Below are positions 18,458 to 28,018 of a DNA stretch of 64,000 nucleotides, piece after piece. The notes beneath the pieces were generated by a model. It ran no database searches, was not told where the DNA came from, and saw nothing but the letters and a program-made list of their open reading frames with translations. Source of the stretch: an uncultured Verrucomicrobiales bacterium. Its GTDB lineage: Bacteria > Verrucomicrobiota > Verrucomicrobiia > Verrucomicrobiales > Akkermansiaceae. The first letter of the stretch is position 1; every line of letters starts with the position of its first letter. The stretch spans positions 103,260 through 167,259 of the forward strand of contig CASICJ010000004.1 of assembly GCA_949373085.1 (NCBI GenBank), given 5' to 3'. A program made the translations under genes and the position numbers.

Positions 18458-20077
18458 TTAGCGAGCGATTCGCTGAAGGTCGGTTCTCAACCTCTGCGAT
18501 TCCCGCGGGCTCAAATAGAAAGGCTTGGGATTGTCGTAGCCAATCCAGACAACAATCACTTTCTCAGGGCTAAGAATGGCCGCCCAATGATCAGTGCTGG
18601 GAAGAGATAAGCCACTGATGAAATCGGGAATTTTTTTCAATCGAGAATGATCTGCGAAGGCTGGGAAGGAGGCGGCAGGGCGCGAAAAGAGTGTCCTTTC
18701 CTTTTGGATCAGTTCGCGGACGAAGACGGGAGTCGGCCGTAAGCCATTTTGGAGAAGGGTGGCATAAGCAGTAGCCAATTCAAGAGGTGAGACACTGAGT
18801 GTTCCTCGATAAAGGTCTTCGCCTTCTCCAAAAGTCCCCTCAAATCCAAATCTTTTGAGTAGTTGGATCGCGTCTTGGGACTGAAGTTGGCGTCCAGTGG
18901 CGACTGGGTTTCCGGCAATCGGTAAGTGACCGCGTTCGAGGGCAATCGTCCCGATCAGGGGCTCAATCATGAGTGGGCCAAGGTCGCGATGTGAATCAAG
19001 GGCTCGGTTGAAGCCGGTGGGTTTTTTTTCACGGCATCCGACTACTCCAAGAAGATCTCCGTTACGGGGATCGATAGCGATCGAAGCCATTTGGCATCCA
19101 TCGGGAATCGAGGCTTCTTGAACGAGCTTTTCGAGTTTACGTTGAAGTTGAAAATCAATTGAGGTTATGACCTCCAAGCCACCAGTCGTAATCTGTGTTT
19201 CGTTGAGAACGATTTCGAGAGGGCGTCGTAGCACGCGGGTTCCGTGGTCAGTTTCAAGATCTCCGGCGTTGGGATTACGAAGATCGAGAGATTGGGATTT
19301 GATGGTATCAGCTTGTTCTGGGGTGATCACTTCAGTGGTGATGAGCCGGTCGAGGACTTCATTGCGCTGGCGGACTGCTCCCTCAAGATTGCGCCAAGGA
19401 CTGCAGGCGTGTGGTGCTCTAATTATCCCTACGAGGAGGGCAGATTGACCTTTTGTGAGTCTGGAGGTAGGGCGGCCAAAATAGTTGAGGGAAGCTTCCT
19501 CGATACCATTGAAGCCGGATCCAAAATAAATACGATTTAGATAAGCGGTTAGGATTTCTGATTTTGAGAATTTTGATTCGATGCGGTAGGTGATCGCAAT
19601 CTCGAGAAATTTCCGGTTTAGGGATTTCTTTTCACGTAAATCGAAAGTATTTCGTGCCAGTTGCATTGAAAGGGTAGAAGCCCCTTGAGTGAAATCGAGG
19701 TCTTTGGCATTCCTCAAGGTCGCGCGGGCTAGGCCCCAAAAATCGACGCCTTCGTGGTCCATGAACCGGGCGTCTTCCCGGGCAAAAAGGCAGATTTTCA
19801 GGAAAGTGGGGATTTCTTCGGATTCAACAAGGCGGCGGTTGGCTCCATGGATCGTCCCGATTTCGATTCCATTGCGGTCAAGCAAGACGGTGCGCTCGGG
19901 CATGCGGGAGGTCTCGGATAGGTCAAACTTGCTGGCATGCCAGGCATACCATCCGATCATTAACAAGAGGGGGATGAGTAGTGTAAGACCGCCTTTCCAG
20001 GCGAATTCCCATAGGCGTTTTAGGATCTTTACCCATTTGCTCCAGCGCTGTTGACGATTTTGGTAACTCAAGCTCAT
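18458..20077 (-). CDS. class A-type penicillin-binding protein with degenerate transpeptidase half
   Basis: 539 residues. A membrane anchor (about 30-46) precedes a GT51 peptidoglycan glycosyltransferase domain with all key motifs: EDARFMDHEGVDFWG (catalytic Glu about 101), QGASTLSMQLARN, RKFLEIAITYRIE and EILTAYLNRIYFG. The second half aligns in order with a penicillin-binding transpeptidase (VVGCRE, TLSVSPLELATAYATLLQNG, VVWIGYDNPKP), but the serine motif S-x-x-K is replaced by GPLMIEP (about 367-373) and no K-T-G triad exists where SLPSTDHWA stands (about 489-497). It should therefore polymerise glycan strands but not cross-link them. It follows a conserved membrane protein by 12 bp. Confidence 0.88.
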   Translation of the reverse strand: MSLSYQNRQQRWSKWVKILKRLWEFAWKGGLTLLIPLLLMIGWYAWHASKFDLSETSRMPERTVLLDRNGIEIGTIHGANRRLVESEEIPTFLKICLFAREDARFMDHEGVDFWGLARATLRNAKDLDFTQGASTLSMQLARNTFDLREKKSLNRKFLEIAITYRIESKFSKSEILTAYLNRIYFGSGFNGIEEASLNYFGRPTSRLTKGQSALLVGIIRAPHACSPWRNLEGAVRQRNEVLDRLITTEVITPEQADTIKSQSLDLRNPNAGDLETDHGTRVLRRPLEIVLNETQITTGGLEVITSIDFQLQRKLEKLVQEASIPDGCQMASIAIDPRNGDLLGVVGCREKKPTGFNRALDSHRDLGPLMIEPLIGTIALERGHLPIAGNPVATGRQLQSQDAIQLLKRFGFEGTFGEGEDLYRGTLSVSPLELATAYATLLQNGLRPTPVFVRELIQKERTLFSRPAASFPAFADHSRLKKIPDFISGLSLPSTDHWAAILSPEKVIVVWIGYDNPKPFYLSPRESQRLRTDLQRIAR

Positions 20078-20089
20078 TATCGACTTCGC

Positions 20090-20830
20090 TTATGGGTAAG
20101 CTGGGAAAGAGGCCTCGGGATTAGCCATTGCTGGAGGGTTAATTGTGAAAGTTGCGCCGCTTGCAGTGGTGTGCTCTACCGCTGCGAGCGGAACTACGGT
20201 CACAAAAACAGTTTTACGATCCTCAAAAGCAGTCTCTCCAATATTCAGAATAGCAGCGCATTCCCGCTGTTTTTTGAGTGTCAGTATATCTCCTAGCTGA
20301 AAGCTTTCAGGAGTGGCGTCTTCTGATGGAAAGAGGCATTCGAGGAAGACTGGGTAGGGAAGGGGTTCGGCGACCGCATCGGGCCGGATCATGGCTTGGG
20401 CTTTTACCACAATACCTGGACTGAGAAAATCCTCTTCAGTGAGATTTTCGACTCCGATGATACGGTATTCTCCGGTGACATAGGTGAGGAATTTTGGTTT
20501 TTTGAAATTGCTGAGGTAGGCGCGGCGGAGCTCTTTGTTGAGGGCCTCTAGATCGGTTTGGCTGTAGCTTTGAAATTGAGCCTCGAGCTCCTTTGGGTCA
20601 CTGTCCTTCATGGGGACAGGTGTCTCGAGAGGAGAGAAAGCTTTTGGTGATTCGAGTCTTCCTACCTTCATCATAAGTTTATAGCTAGTCGGGTTAGTGG
20701 GGTCCCGGAAGAGGTTGAGACAAATAATCCATGAGGTGATCGCAAAAGAGACAGCTAGGATGTTAGCGAGAAACCACCAAAAAAGTGGGGTCCGCTTCTT
20801 TAGGGAATCATCGAAATCCGATAGAGCCAT
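20090..20830 (-). CDS. membrane-anchored protein of unknown function
   Basis: 246 residues. A basic N-terminus, then one hydrophobic segment (about 15-40, WWFLANILAVSFAITSWIIC), then a soluble domain of mixed strands and helices facing outward. I do not recognise the family. It sits six bp after the Fe-S assembly gene and 12 bp before the penicillin-binding protein, so the three form an operon. Position suggests a partner of the glycosyltransferase in wall synthesis, but the sequence itself gives no motif for that. Confidence 0.7.
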   Translation of the reverse strand: MALSDFDDSLKKRTPLFWWFLANILAVSFAITSWIICLNLFRDPTNPTSYKLMMKVGRLESPKAFSPLETPVPMKDSDPKELEAQFQSYSQTDLEALNKELRRAYLSNFKKPKFLTYVTGEYRIIGVENLTEEDFLSPGIVVKAQAMIRPDAVAEPLPYPVFLECLFPSEDATPESFQLGDILTLKKQRECAAILNIGETAFEDRKTVFVTVVPLAAVEHTTASGATFTINPPAMANPEASFPAYP

Positions 20831-20836
20831 ACTGGG

Positions 20837-21217
20837 CTATTTGCAGTTGGTCCCGTCGAGGGCAGGATCGTATTCGGGCTTTTTCCCTTCTTCAGAAGGC
20901 TCAAAAGAGGTTCCACATCCACAAGAGCGTGAAGCGTTGGGGTTGAAAATCTTAAAGCCCCGGTCTGAGAGTTCATCGGCAAAATCGACAGTGCATCCCT
21001 CGAGAAACTCGAAAGAATCGTGAGACACAATAAAGCGAGTTCCATTTAGGTTGATGATTTCGTCCCCCTCCTCCGGTTCTCCAATGCGCATGGTATAAGC
21101 AAGGCCCGCGCAACCCCCGCGTTCTACGCCAAGGCGTAGCCCGGATCCTTCCGGGGCATTCTTAGAAGCAAGGAGGATAGCGAGTTCGCTAGCAGCTTTT
21201 TCAGTCACTGTGATCAT
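20837..21217 (-). CDS. HesB/IscA/ErpA-type iron-sulfur cluster carrier
   Basis: 126 residues, slightly longer than the usual 105-115 because of a charged C-terminal extension. The A-type carrier signature is complete: GGCAGLAYTM supplies the first Cys and SCGCGTSF the C-G-C pair. These proteins hold a [2Fe-2S] or [4Fe-4S] cluster and pass it to apo-enzymes in the cytoplasm. First gene of a three-gene minus-strand operon; the choice between IscA, ErpA and SufA cannot be made from the sequence alone. Confidence 0.92.
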   Translation of the reverse strand: MITVTEKAASELAILLASKNAPEGSGLRLGVERGGCAGLAYTMRIGEPEEGDEIINLNGTRFIVSHDSFEFLEGCTVDFADELSDRGFKIFNPNASRSCGCGTSFEPSEEGKKPEYDPALDGTNCK

Positions 21218-21398
21218 GGCTCTTCACGGACAAGATATGAGCGAAAATTGAGTTCTTCCAGTGTTCTTTTCTCAAAGAAGCTCTAGATGACTCAGTTGTG
21301 CTCGATTTTTTTGTCAGTGAGGTTCCTTTTCGAGATTGTTGATCTCTTTTTTGAGCTTTCCGTAATCGATTTTATTGTGAAAGGATCATTGATGCTCT

Positions 21399-22151
21399 AT
21401 GCATTGGACTACGATCGCATTTGGCGCATTGCATCGGTCTCGTAACCTAGGGGCAGAAAACTCGATCACTTTGAAATCCGATAACCAAATCCGAACATCA
21501 AGGAAAGCTCGTTTGAGCGGAAAGCTTGTAGGCTGGTTGATTCGTTTTCTTGGTGTGACTCTGCGTCGCGAAGTGATCGGGAACGTCACTGGTTTGAATA
21601 CGCGTGATCAACCGATAATACATGTCATGTGGCATAATCAGATTTTTGCTGCTGCCTATTTGTGGAGGAAACTGTATCCGAGACGAAAGTGTGTTGTGCT
21701 CACTAGCGCCAGTAAGGATGGGGTCGTATTAGCCTCGGCGGTAAAAGTTTTTAAGTTTGGTGCGGTTCATGGCTCTAGTAGTCGTCGCGGTGCGGCTGCA
21801 ATTGTGGCATTGAGACGAGCAGCAAAGAATGGGAAGGATCTTGTCTTCACCCCTGATGGCCCTCGGGGGCCTCGATATCAACTTCAGCCCGGTGTGATTA
21901 AAATTGCCCAAACAACCGGACTCCCAATGGTGGCTATGAGGATTGATTATCTCTCCTGTTGGACTCTTAAGACTTGGGATCGGTTTCGGATCCCTAAACC
22001 TTTTAGTAAGGTCAGGATCAACCTGGAGGAACCGATACTGGTGCCGCGCCAGCTCGATAACGAAGAATTCGAGAAAGAGCGGCTTAGGCTTGAGAAATGC
22101 CTACTTCAAGATATCACAGACCGCGAAGAGAATCATGGCAACGATCATTGA
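21399..22151 (+). CDS. DUF374 lysophospholipid-acyltransferase-like protein
   Basis: Up to 250 residues; the true start may lie downstream of 21399, since the first 30 residues look unstructured. The PlsC-like DUF374 core is clear: [14 protein letters not shown] carries the acyltransferase [17 protein letters not shown] follows, and [19 protein letters not shown] is the family signature. DUF374 proteins are inner-membrane acyltransferases linked to lipid A or lipoprotein acylation. The 3' end overlaps the folD start by 17 bp in another frame, a coupling that may only reflect compact packing. Confidence 0.85.
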   Translation: MHWTTIAFGALHRSRNLGAENSITLKSDNQIRTSRKARLSGKLVGWLIRFLGVTLRREVIGNVTGLNTRDQPIIHVMWHNQIFAAAYLWRKLYPRRKCVVLTSASKDGVVLASAVKVFKFGAVHGSSSRRGAAAIVALRRAAKNGKDLVFTPDGPRGPRYQLQPGVIKIAQTTGLPMVAMRIDYLSCWTLKTWDRFRIPKPFSKVRINLEEPILVPRQLDNEEFEKERLRLEKCLLQDITDREENHGNDH

Positions 22152-23004
22152 TGGAAAAAAGGTGGCGGAGGAAGTCCTAGCGGAGTGTTCCCGTGAAATC
22201 GAAGAGTTGAAGGTCCATGGAATTACTCCGGGTTTGGCCGTTGTTTTGGTGGGTGAAGATCCGGCCAGCCAGGTCTACGTTAATTCAAAAGTTCGGAAGT
22301 GTGCCGAGTTGGGAATTCATTCAGAAAAAGTAGTGCTTTCAAAAGACGCTTCTCAAGACGAAGTTTTGGCCACCGTGAAGCGCCTCAATGAAGATGCTGC
22401 CATTCACGGAATTTTGGTGCAATCGCCGCCGCCATCGCAAATCGATGAAGAGGAGATTATACGCACAATTGATCCGGCTAAAGATGTGGATGGATTTCAT
22501 CCTGAGAATGTCGCTAAGTTGGCGTTAGAAGACCCTTCAGGTTTCGTTCCATGCACTCCGGCGGGTTGTATGAGGCTTCTCGAAGCGAGCGGTGTTAAAA
22601 CTTCTGGCGCTGATGCGGTCGTTGTGGGGCGAAGCATGATAGTCGGTAAACCAATGGCGCTTTTACTGATGGCAAGAGGAAGTGATGCGACAGTGACGGT
22701 GGCTCATTCTAGGACTGAGGATCTAGCGGAGGTCTGTCGGCGTGGGGATATTATTGTGGCTGCGGTGGGCATCCCCGAGTTTATCAAAAAGGATTTTGTG
22801 AAGCAGGGCGCTACCATTATCGACGTCGGCATCAATCGGGTCGAAGATCCAGCTGCAAAACGCGGCTACCGTCTTTGTGGAGATGTCGATTACAAGGACG
22901 TCTTTGAAAAGGCTGGTGCGATCACTCCGGTTCCGGGTGGAGTCGGCCCGATGACGATTGCGATGCTTATGAAGAATACGATCAAGGCAGCCCAGGCCCT
23001 TTAA
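22135..23004 (+). CDS. folD: bifunctional methylene-THF dehydrogenase/cyclohydrolase
   Basis: 289 residues from the ATG at 22135, the standard FolD length; an in-frame GTG-type extension upstream is the DUF374 overlap and is not used. It interconverts 5,10-methylene-THF and 10-formyl-THF with NADP. Motifs: [14 protein letters not shown] (catalytic Lys), [13 protein letters not shown] (a variant of the usual VQLPLP), [17 protein letters not shown] and [15 protein letters not shown] bidirectional terminator separates it from the convergent rplM-rpsI operon. Confidence 0.95.
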   Translation: MATIIDGKKVAEEVLAECSREIEELKVHGITPGLAVVLVGEDPASQVYVNSKVRKCAELGIHSEKVVLSKDASQDEVLATVKRLNEDAAIHGILVQSPPPSQIDEEEIIRTIDPAKDVDGFHPENVAKLALEDPSGFVPCTPAGCMRLLEASGVKTSGADAVVVGRSMIVGKPMALLLMARGSDATVTVAHSRTEDLAEVCRRGDIIVAAVGIPEFIKKDFVKQGATIIDVGINRVEDPAAKRGYRLCGDVDYKDVFEKAGAITPVPGGVGPMTIAMLMKNTIKAAQAL

Positions 23005-23079
23005 AATCAATGGAGAAAGCGTCTCTAATCTAAAATTTTTAGGATTTATTACCGATTTTCTGAGACGCGTAGGTCCGTA

Positions 23080-23111
23080 AAAAAGCCGCATTCCATAGGA
23101 AGCGGCTTTTT
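23080..23111. terminator. bidirectional terminator between folD and rpsI
   Basis: A perfect ten-base inverted repeat (AAAAAGCCGC with GCGGCTTTTT) around a 12-base spacer. With A and T runs on opposite sides it can stop transcription from folD on one strand and rplM-rpsI on the other. Confidence 0.85.
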
Positions 23112-23136
23112 GAGAGGTTGGGTTCGCTGAAGCGGA

Positions 23137-23526
23137 TTAGCGCTTCGAGAACTGGAAGCGCTTTCGGGCGCCGGGCTGCCCGGGCTTTTTGCGCTCCTTA
23201 GCTCGTGGGTCGCGGCGGAGAAGGCCAGCGGATTTTAGGACAGGTCGAAGCTCAGGATCGTGAATGATCAGAGCTCGGGCTATCGCCAATTTAATTGCAT
23301 CGGCTTGCCCGTGAAGTCCGCCGCTTCGTGAAACAGCCTTAACATCGAACTTGTTTTTGAGGTTTGTGACCTGAAGAGGTTCGAGGAGTTGCCCCTGCAA
23401 TGTGAGGGTGGTGAGAACGTCTTCGAAGGGCTCGTTATTGATAGTGATTTTTCCGGTTCCGGCAGTCAGCCAGACGCGGGCAACGGCGGTCTTCCGACGA
23501 CCGGTTGCAGTAAAAGTTTCGCTCAT
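23137..23526 (-). CDS. rpsI: 30S ribosomal protein S9
   Basis: 129 residues with the S9 signatures TGRRKTAVARVWL at the N-terminus, GGLHGQADAIKLAIARAL in the middle and the basic C-terminal tail ending GARKRFQFSKR that reaches the ribosomal P site. It lies downstream of rplM (24 bp apart), the conserved bacterial rplM-rpsI operon. Confidence 0.97.
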   Translation of the reverse strand: MSETFTATGRRKTAVARVWLTAGTGKITINNEPFEDVLTTLTLQGQLLEPLQVTNLKNKFDVKAVSRSGGLHGQADAIKLAIARALIIHDPELRPVLKSAGLLRRDPRAKERKKPGQPGARKRFQFSKR

Positions 23527-23550
23527 GGTATTTTATGAATGAATTAAGGT

Positions 23551-23979
23551 TTAGAGAGTGACGGGCTTTGGCTCCTGGGCTTCGTGGGGATGATCTTCAC
23601 CCGCATAGACCTTAAGCTTCTTCATCTGGGCGGCACCAAGTTTGTTTTTTGGGACCATGCCCTTGACAGCCCATTCGAGGATGAGCTCGGGACGACGCTG
23701 GCGCACCTTGTTTGGAGTCTCGATAGTCTGGCCGCCGACGTAACCGGAGTGACGGGCGTAGATCTTGTGCTGCTCCTTGCTACCGCTAAATTTAGCGTGC
23801 TCGGCGTTGATGATGACGACAAAGTCACCGGTATCGATGTGAGGCGTAAAAATCGCCTTGTGCTTTCCGCGGAGGAGACGGGCTGCCTCCACGGCGACTT
23901 TTCCGACGATCTGGTCCCTAGCATCAATAATATGCCAAGAACGCTCGACGTCAGCTGGTTTTGCTGAAAACGTTTTCAT
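23551..23979 (-). CDS. rplM: 50S ribosomal protein L13
   Basis: 142 residues from the ATG at 23979. The reading frame extends upstream to 24078, but L13 proteins begin at MKTFSAKPADVERSWHIIDA, so the shorter start is chosen. Signatures: GKVAVEAARLLRGKHKAIF, VVIINAEHAKFSGSK and KIYARHSGYVGGQ. An early 50S assembly protein. First gene of the rplM-rpsI operon, divergent from the cystathionine-synthase-like gene 80 bp away. Confidence 0.97.
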   Translation of the reverse strand: MKTFSAKPADVERSWHIIDARDQIVGKVAVEAARLLRGKHKAIFTPHIDTGDFVVIINAEHAKFSGSKEQHKIYARHSGYVGGQTIETPNKVRQRRPELILEWAVKGMVPKNKLGAAQMKKLKVYAGEDHPHEAQEPKPVTL

Positions 23980-24059
23980 TGTTTTACTGGGTTCCGTTGG
24001 GCTCGCTGGGGAATCCTGCGCGCTGTAAGGGGCGCGCAAGCTAGGAGGGGTCGACTGGG

Positions 24060-25598
24060 GTGTCAACGCAATTATCACGAAAGGAGAGCTTGCGAAACTC
24101 CCTTGAAGGCGTCAGAAGTCGCGCCGTGCGGGATCTCCTCAAAAATCCACTCTGGGATGGCCAGTCGATCGGTCGGCCGATTCCAGACACAACCCATGCT
24201 TGTTCGGTTTCGCTTCCGACTTGGGATTCCGTGATCGGTTACGAGGAAGGCAGGGACCGTGTGATAAAAAAGTTAGAGGCGGGATATCCCCGGTTTTTTC
24301 TGCATCCGCTGGTGAAACGGGTTTTTGCTAAAGCGACCGAAGAGATCGCAGAGACAGGGAAGCGAGCCATCGTTTTTCCTCACAAACGGGCCGCTCAGGG
24401 GGCTCAGCGTTATGTCGAACGAAAGTTAGCAGTGGCAACTCGAATCGCGAGCTATGACGAGGGAATGCAGGCATTGATTGTTCCGGAAACTGCGATTGGT
24501 GTGGCAATGGAGTATTGGAGGTTCACGGGCGAGATCATCAGCAGTCGCCGGGCGGAGGATCTTCTCAAGGATCGCGAGTCCGAGGGTGGATCAGTCGTGA
24601 TGTTGAAACAGCAGCTCTCGGAGTTTTCTGGAGCCCCTTTAGATGATCACTACTTGTATGAGAGCGGCATGTCGGGTGTTTTTGCGGCTTATCGAGCGAT
24701 CATGAATCTTTTCCCGAGCAAGAAGACTCTTCAGTTGGAGTTTCCATACGTTGATGCTTTAAAAGTACAGCAACGTTTTGGAAATGGTGTCGTCTTTCTT
24801 TATGATGCTGAAGGGGAGGATCTCGATGCCGCCGTTCGAAGAATTCAAGAGGGCGAATTTGCAGCGGTCTTTTGTGAAGTGCCAAGTAATCCGCTCTTAA
24901 GGACGATCAATCTTCCCCGGATTTCAGAAGCTTGTCGTCAAGGTGGTGTGCCTTTAGTGGTTGATGATACAGTCGCTAGCTCCATCAATTTGGAGGTTTT
25001 GAAATATGTGGATCTGGTCACTACTAGTTTGACGAAGTGGATTTCAGGAATGGGGGATGTCATGGGGGGAATGCTTACGCTGAATACTGATTCCCCTTGG
25101 GCGAGCGAATTCCGCTCGTTTCTAAGTGAAGACACTGAAGGGGGATCACGACTTTACAGCGGGGATTGCCGGGTTTTGAGTTCGAATATCAGGAGCTACC
25201 GTCAGAGGGTTGAAAAATCAAATCAGAATGGCGAGTTGGTTGCGGACTATCTGCACGAACATCCAGCGATCGGCCGAGTCTGGTATCCCAAATTTAATAC
25301 CCCCCACGAATACCGTCTAATTCGTAGGGAGAATGGTGGCTATGGCGGCTTGGTTTCGTTCACCTTAAAGCAGCCGCGCAAGATGCCGAAGGTTTACGAT
25401 GCATTAGAGCTTTGCAAAGGTCCAAACCTAGGAACTGAATTCACCTTGGCGAACCCCTACACGATGTTGGCACACTACTTCGAACTCGATTGGGCCGAGG
25501 CCTGCGGAGTTTCTCCGAATTTACTCAGATTATCTGTTGGGAATGAAGAGGGAGACATCATTATCGGAGCCCTCGCCCGTGCTCTCGACCTTGCCTAA
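24060..25598 (+). CDS. PLP-dependent Cys/Met-metabolism enzyme, fungal-type cystathionine gamma-synthase architecture
   Basis: 512 residues, over 100 longer than ordinary bacterial MetB. The C-terminal two-thirds are the Cys/Met PLP fold: SGMSGVFAAYRAIM, VDDTVASSINLEVL and the PLP-lysine segment TTSLTKWISG. The N-terminal extension, with HACSVSLPTWDSVIGYEEG and AGYPRFFLHPLVKRV, resembles the long fungal Str2-type cystathionine gamma-synthases. The expected reaction joins an activated homoserine to cysteine in methionine synthesis; gamma-lyase activity is possible. It starts at a GTG inside the promoter region shared with rplM and overlaps the argJ end by four bases, convergent. Confidence 0.82.
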   Translation: MSTQLSRKESLRNSLEGVRSRAVRDLLKNPLWDGQSIGRPIPDTTHACSVSLPTWDSVIGYEEGRDRVIKKLEAGYPRFFLHPLVKRVFAKATEEIAETGKRAIVFPHKRAAQGAQRYVERKLAVATRIASYDEGMQALIVPETAIGVAMEYWRFTGEIISSRRAEDLLKDRESEGGSVVMLKQQLSEFSGAPLDDHYLYESGMSGVFAAYRAIMNLFPSKKTLQLEFPYVDALKVQQRFGNGVVFLYDAEGEDLDAAVRRIQEGEFAAVFCEVPSNPLLRTINLPRISEACRQGGVPLVVDDTVASSINLEVLKYVDLVTTSLTKWISGMGDVMGGMLTLNTDSPWASEFRSFLSEDTEGGSRLYSGDCRVLSSNIRSYRQRVEKSNQNGELVADYLHEHPAIGRVWYPKFNTPHEYRLIRRENGGYGGLVSFTLKQPRKMPKVYDALELCKGPNLGTEFTLANPYTMLAHYFELDWAEACGVSPNLLRLSVGNEEGDIIIGALARALDLA

Positions 25599-26848
25599 AC
25601 CAATCCGTCTTTTTTTGCCTGTTTCCAGTAGGCATACTCTGAGCGGTTAAAATCAATATATTCCGGTGAAAGGTCAGAGGCGTAAATTCGGTGATTTGCG
25701 TCTCCAACGCCAAGATCGATGGTGATCTTGAATGCTGGTTTACTAACGATGTTTCGAAGGATCTCGGGATTTGTTTTGGCCTGTAAGCCGCCTTTGCATG
25801 CGACCTTAGATTCGTAGTAAATATCAACAAATTCCTCGCGAATACTTGCACCGGAATAGCCAACGGCATGAATGATGCGCCCCCAGTTTGGGTCCTCACC
25901 ATTCCATGATGATTTGACCAAGAATGAATTAGCGACCGCTTGAGCTACCTTTTTTGCATCAGATGTATTGCGGGCGCTTTTCACCTCAAGCGTGACAAAC
26001 TTAGTGACCCGTTCTCCGTCACGGACGATGGCCTTGGCCAGTTTGTTCATAACAAATTCTAGAGCGTGACTGAAATCACGGCACTCTTTGGTTCCACGGC
26101 GGATTGTTTTATTTTCGGCTGCGCCGTTGGCGAGAATGATTACAGAATCATTGGTGGAAGTGTCGCCATCGATCGTGATGCGGTTGAAGGTGTTATCAAC
26201 GCTGTTTTCGATCGCTTCCTTCAGACTCCTCTTTCCGATGTTGGCATCGGTGGTGACAAAGCAGAGCATGGTGGCCATGTTGGGATTAATCATACCGGCA
26301 CCTTTGGCGCAGCCACCAATACGGACGCGCTTACCGTGAAGCTCGAACGAAATCGCAAATTCCTTTTCGTGAGTGTCGCTCGTAATAATGGAGCGGGCTA
26401 CATCGTTACCGTTCTTGGGTCCCAGTCCTGCTACCAGGTCCTCGTATTTTGGCTCAATCCGTATCATCGGCATTGGCAGTCCGATCACTCCGGTGGAGCA
26501 AACGCCTACTTCTCGTTGTCTTAGCTCGAGAAGTTTAGAGGTTTCCTTAGCCATGTTTTTCGCATCCTGCATACCAGTAGGCCCGGTGCAGGCGTTGGCA
26601 TTCCCGCTATTTGTAATAATAGCCCTCAAGCTCTCGGCACGGAGGTGGCTTTGGGAAACACGGACTGGGGCAGCCTTGACTCGGTTTTGGGTGAACATCC
26701 CAACGCTCAAGCATTCTCTTTTTGAGTAAATCAAGGAAAGATCAAGGCGGTTTGATTTTGGATCCTTGATGCCACATGAAATCGCGCTCCCAAGAAATTC
26801 GCGGGCTGCGCAAATGCCGCCTTTGATTCGTGTGTAAGGAAGATCCAT
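25595..26848 (-). CDS. argJ: bifunctional glutamate N-acetyltransferase/amino-acid acetyltransferase
   Basis: 417 residues. Recycles acetyl from N-acetylornithine to glutamate, closing the arginine acetyl cycle. It is made as one chain that self-cleaves before a conserved Thr: [18 protein letters not shown] holds the cleavage site (A-T-M-L). Other signatures are [23 protein letters not shown] and [19 protein letters not shown]. It follows argC by 23 bp. Confidence 0.95.
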   Translation of the reverse strand: MDLPYTRIKGGICAAREFLGSAISCGIKDPKSNRLDLSLIYSKRECLSVGMFTQNRVKAAPVRVSQSHLRAESLRAIITNSGNANACTGPTGMQDAKNMAKETSKLLELRQREVGVCSTGVIGLPMPMIRIEPKYEDLVAGLGPKNGNDVARSIITSDTHEKEFAISFELHGKRVRIGGCAKGAGMINPNMATMLCFVTTDANIGKRSLKEAIENSVDNTFNRITIDGDTSTNDSVIILANGAAENKTIRRGTKECRDFSHALEFVMNKLAKAIVRDGERVTKFVTLEVKSARNTSDAKKVAQAVANSFLVKSSWNGEDPNWGRIIHAVGYSGASIREEFVDIYYESKVACKGGLQAKTNPEILRNIVSKPAFKITIDLGVGDANHRIYASDLSPEYIDFNRSEYAYWKQAKKDGLV

Positions 26849-26871
26849 GGGGGGAGGAAGGTGAACGGAGG

Positions 26872-27912
26872 CTACAGGTTTTGCAATCCGTCAGTTATAC
26901 AATTTCCAACCATAAGATTGAAACTTTGGATCGCCTGGCCAGCCGCGCCTTTGCCAAGATTATCTTCGGCACTTTGGATGATGATTCGCCCAGTGCGAGA
27001 ATCATGATGCCAACCGATATCGATGTAGTTTGAGTCAGTGACATGTTTGGTGTCAGGCGAGATTCCAGCTCCGCGGAGGCGGACAAAGGGGGTGTCCTCA
27101 TAAGCGTCTCTAAGAACCTTATCAACACGGTCAAAGTCGCCGGTCAATTTTGCAAAAGTCGTAGTACAAATTCCGGCCGTAACTGGAATGAGATGAGGAA
27201 CGAAAGAGATGGTTACTTTTTCTCCAGCAGCTTTTCCAAGCTCTTGCTCGATCTCGGAAAGATGCCGATGGCGAGGGAGGCCATATGAGCGAACACTTTC
27301 GTTAACTTCGGCGAAAATGAGAGAGAGGTCTGCCTTGCGGCCAGCACCGCTGACACCACTCATCGACGAAACGTTAATCGTCGAGTGTTCGACAAGGCCC
27401 CCTCTTAAAAGGGGAATTAAGGGAAGTATGATTGAGGTAGGGTAACATCCAGGTGATGCAATGAGCCGAGCTGTCTTGATCTCGGATTCGTAGATCTCAG
27501 GAAGGCCAAAGATTGCCTCATCAAGTAGCTCAGGGGCGGGGTGTGGGTGGTCGTAAAAGTCTTGATAGACGGCGGGGTCGTCTAGCCGAAAATCAGCACT
27601 CAAATCGATCACTTTTATTCCGAGATCCAAGAGGTCTCGGGCGAAAGGGGCGGCTGCTCCGTGAGGAAGTGCTAGGAAGGCAACCTCAGCACCAGTCGCT
27701 GCGACGGATTCCATGTCAGGCTCGATGAAACAAATCTCGGTGCCGGGATGGCCCTCGAAGCGAGGGAAGACTTCTGTCACTTTCGTCCCGGCGTTTGCGC
27801 GGGAAGTGATGGCAACAACCTCGGCTTTTGGGTGGCAAAAAACGAGACGCAGGAGTTCCAACCCAGTATACCCGCTCGCTCCAATAATCGCAATTTTGGT
27901 AACTTCAGACAT
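26872..27912 (-). CDS. argC: N-acetyl-gamma-glutamyl-phosphate reductase
   Basis: 346 residues from the ATG at 27912, which places IAIIGASGYTGLELLRL (the NADP-binding loop) at the expected N-terminal position; a longer in-frame start at 27972 adds a non-conserved basic stretch. The catalytic Cys is in ASPGCYPTSIILPLIPLL. The next pathway steps are elsewhere, except argJ, which follows directly. Cytoplasmic arginine biosynthesis. Confidence 0.95.
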   Translation of the reverse strand: MSEVTKIAIIGASGYTGLELLRLVFCHPKAEVVAITSRANAGTKVTEVFPRFEGHPGTEICFIEPDMESVAATGAEVAFLALPHGAAAPFARDLLDLGIKVIDLSADFRLDDPAVYQDFYDHPHPAPELLDEAIFGLPEIYESEIKTARLIASPGCYPTSIILPLIPLLRGGLVEHSTINVSSMSGVSGAGRKADLSLIFAEVNESVRSYGLPRHRHLSEIEQELGKAAGEKVTISFVPHLIPVTAGICTTTFAKLTGDFDRVDKVLRDAYEDTPFVRLRGAGISPDTKHVTDSNYIDIGWHHDSRTGRIIIQSAEDNLGKGAAGQAIQSFNLMVGNCITDGLQNL

Positions 27913-28018
27913 CAAAAAGGTTTTGCGCCGGAGCTTCGCGCGGGGCAAGCGCGAAAAGACAGTAATTCCCACTCTTGTAAAATCAAGGTTTTGCGTTCAC
28001 ATCTTTGTCGCCGTCAAA

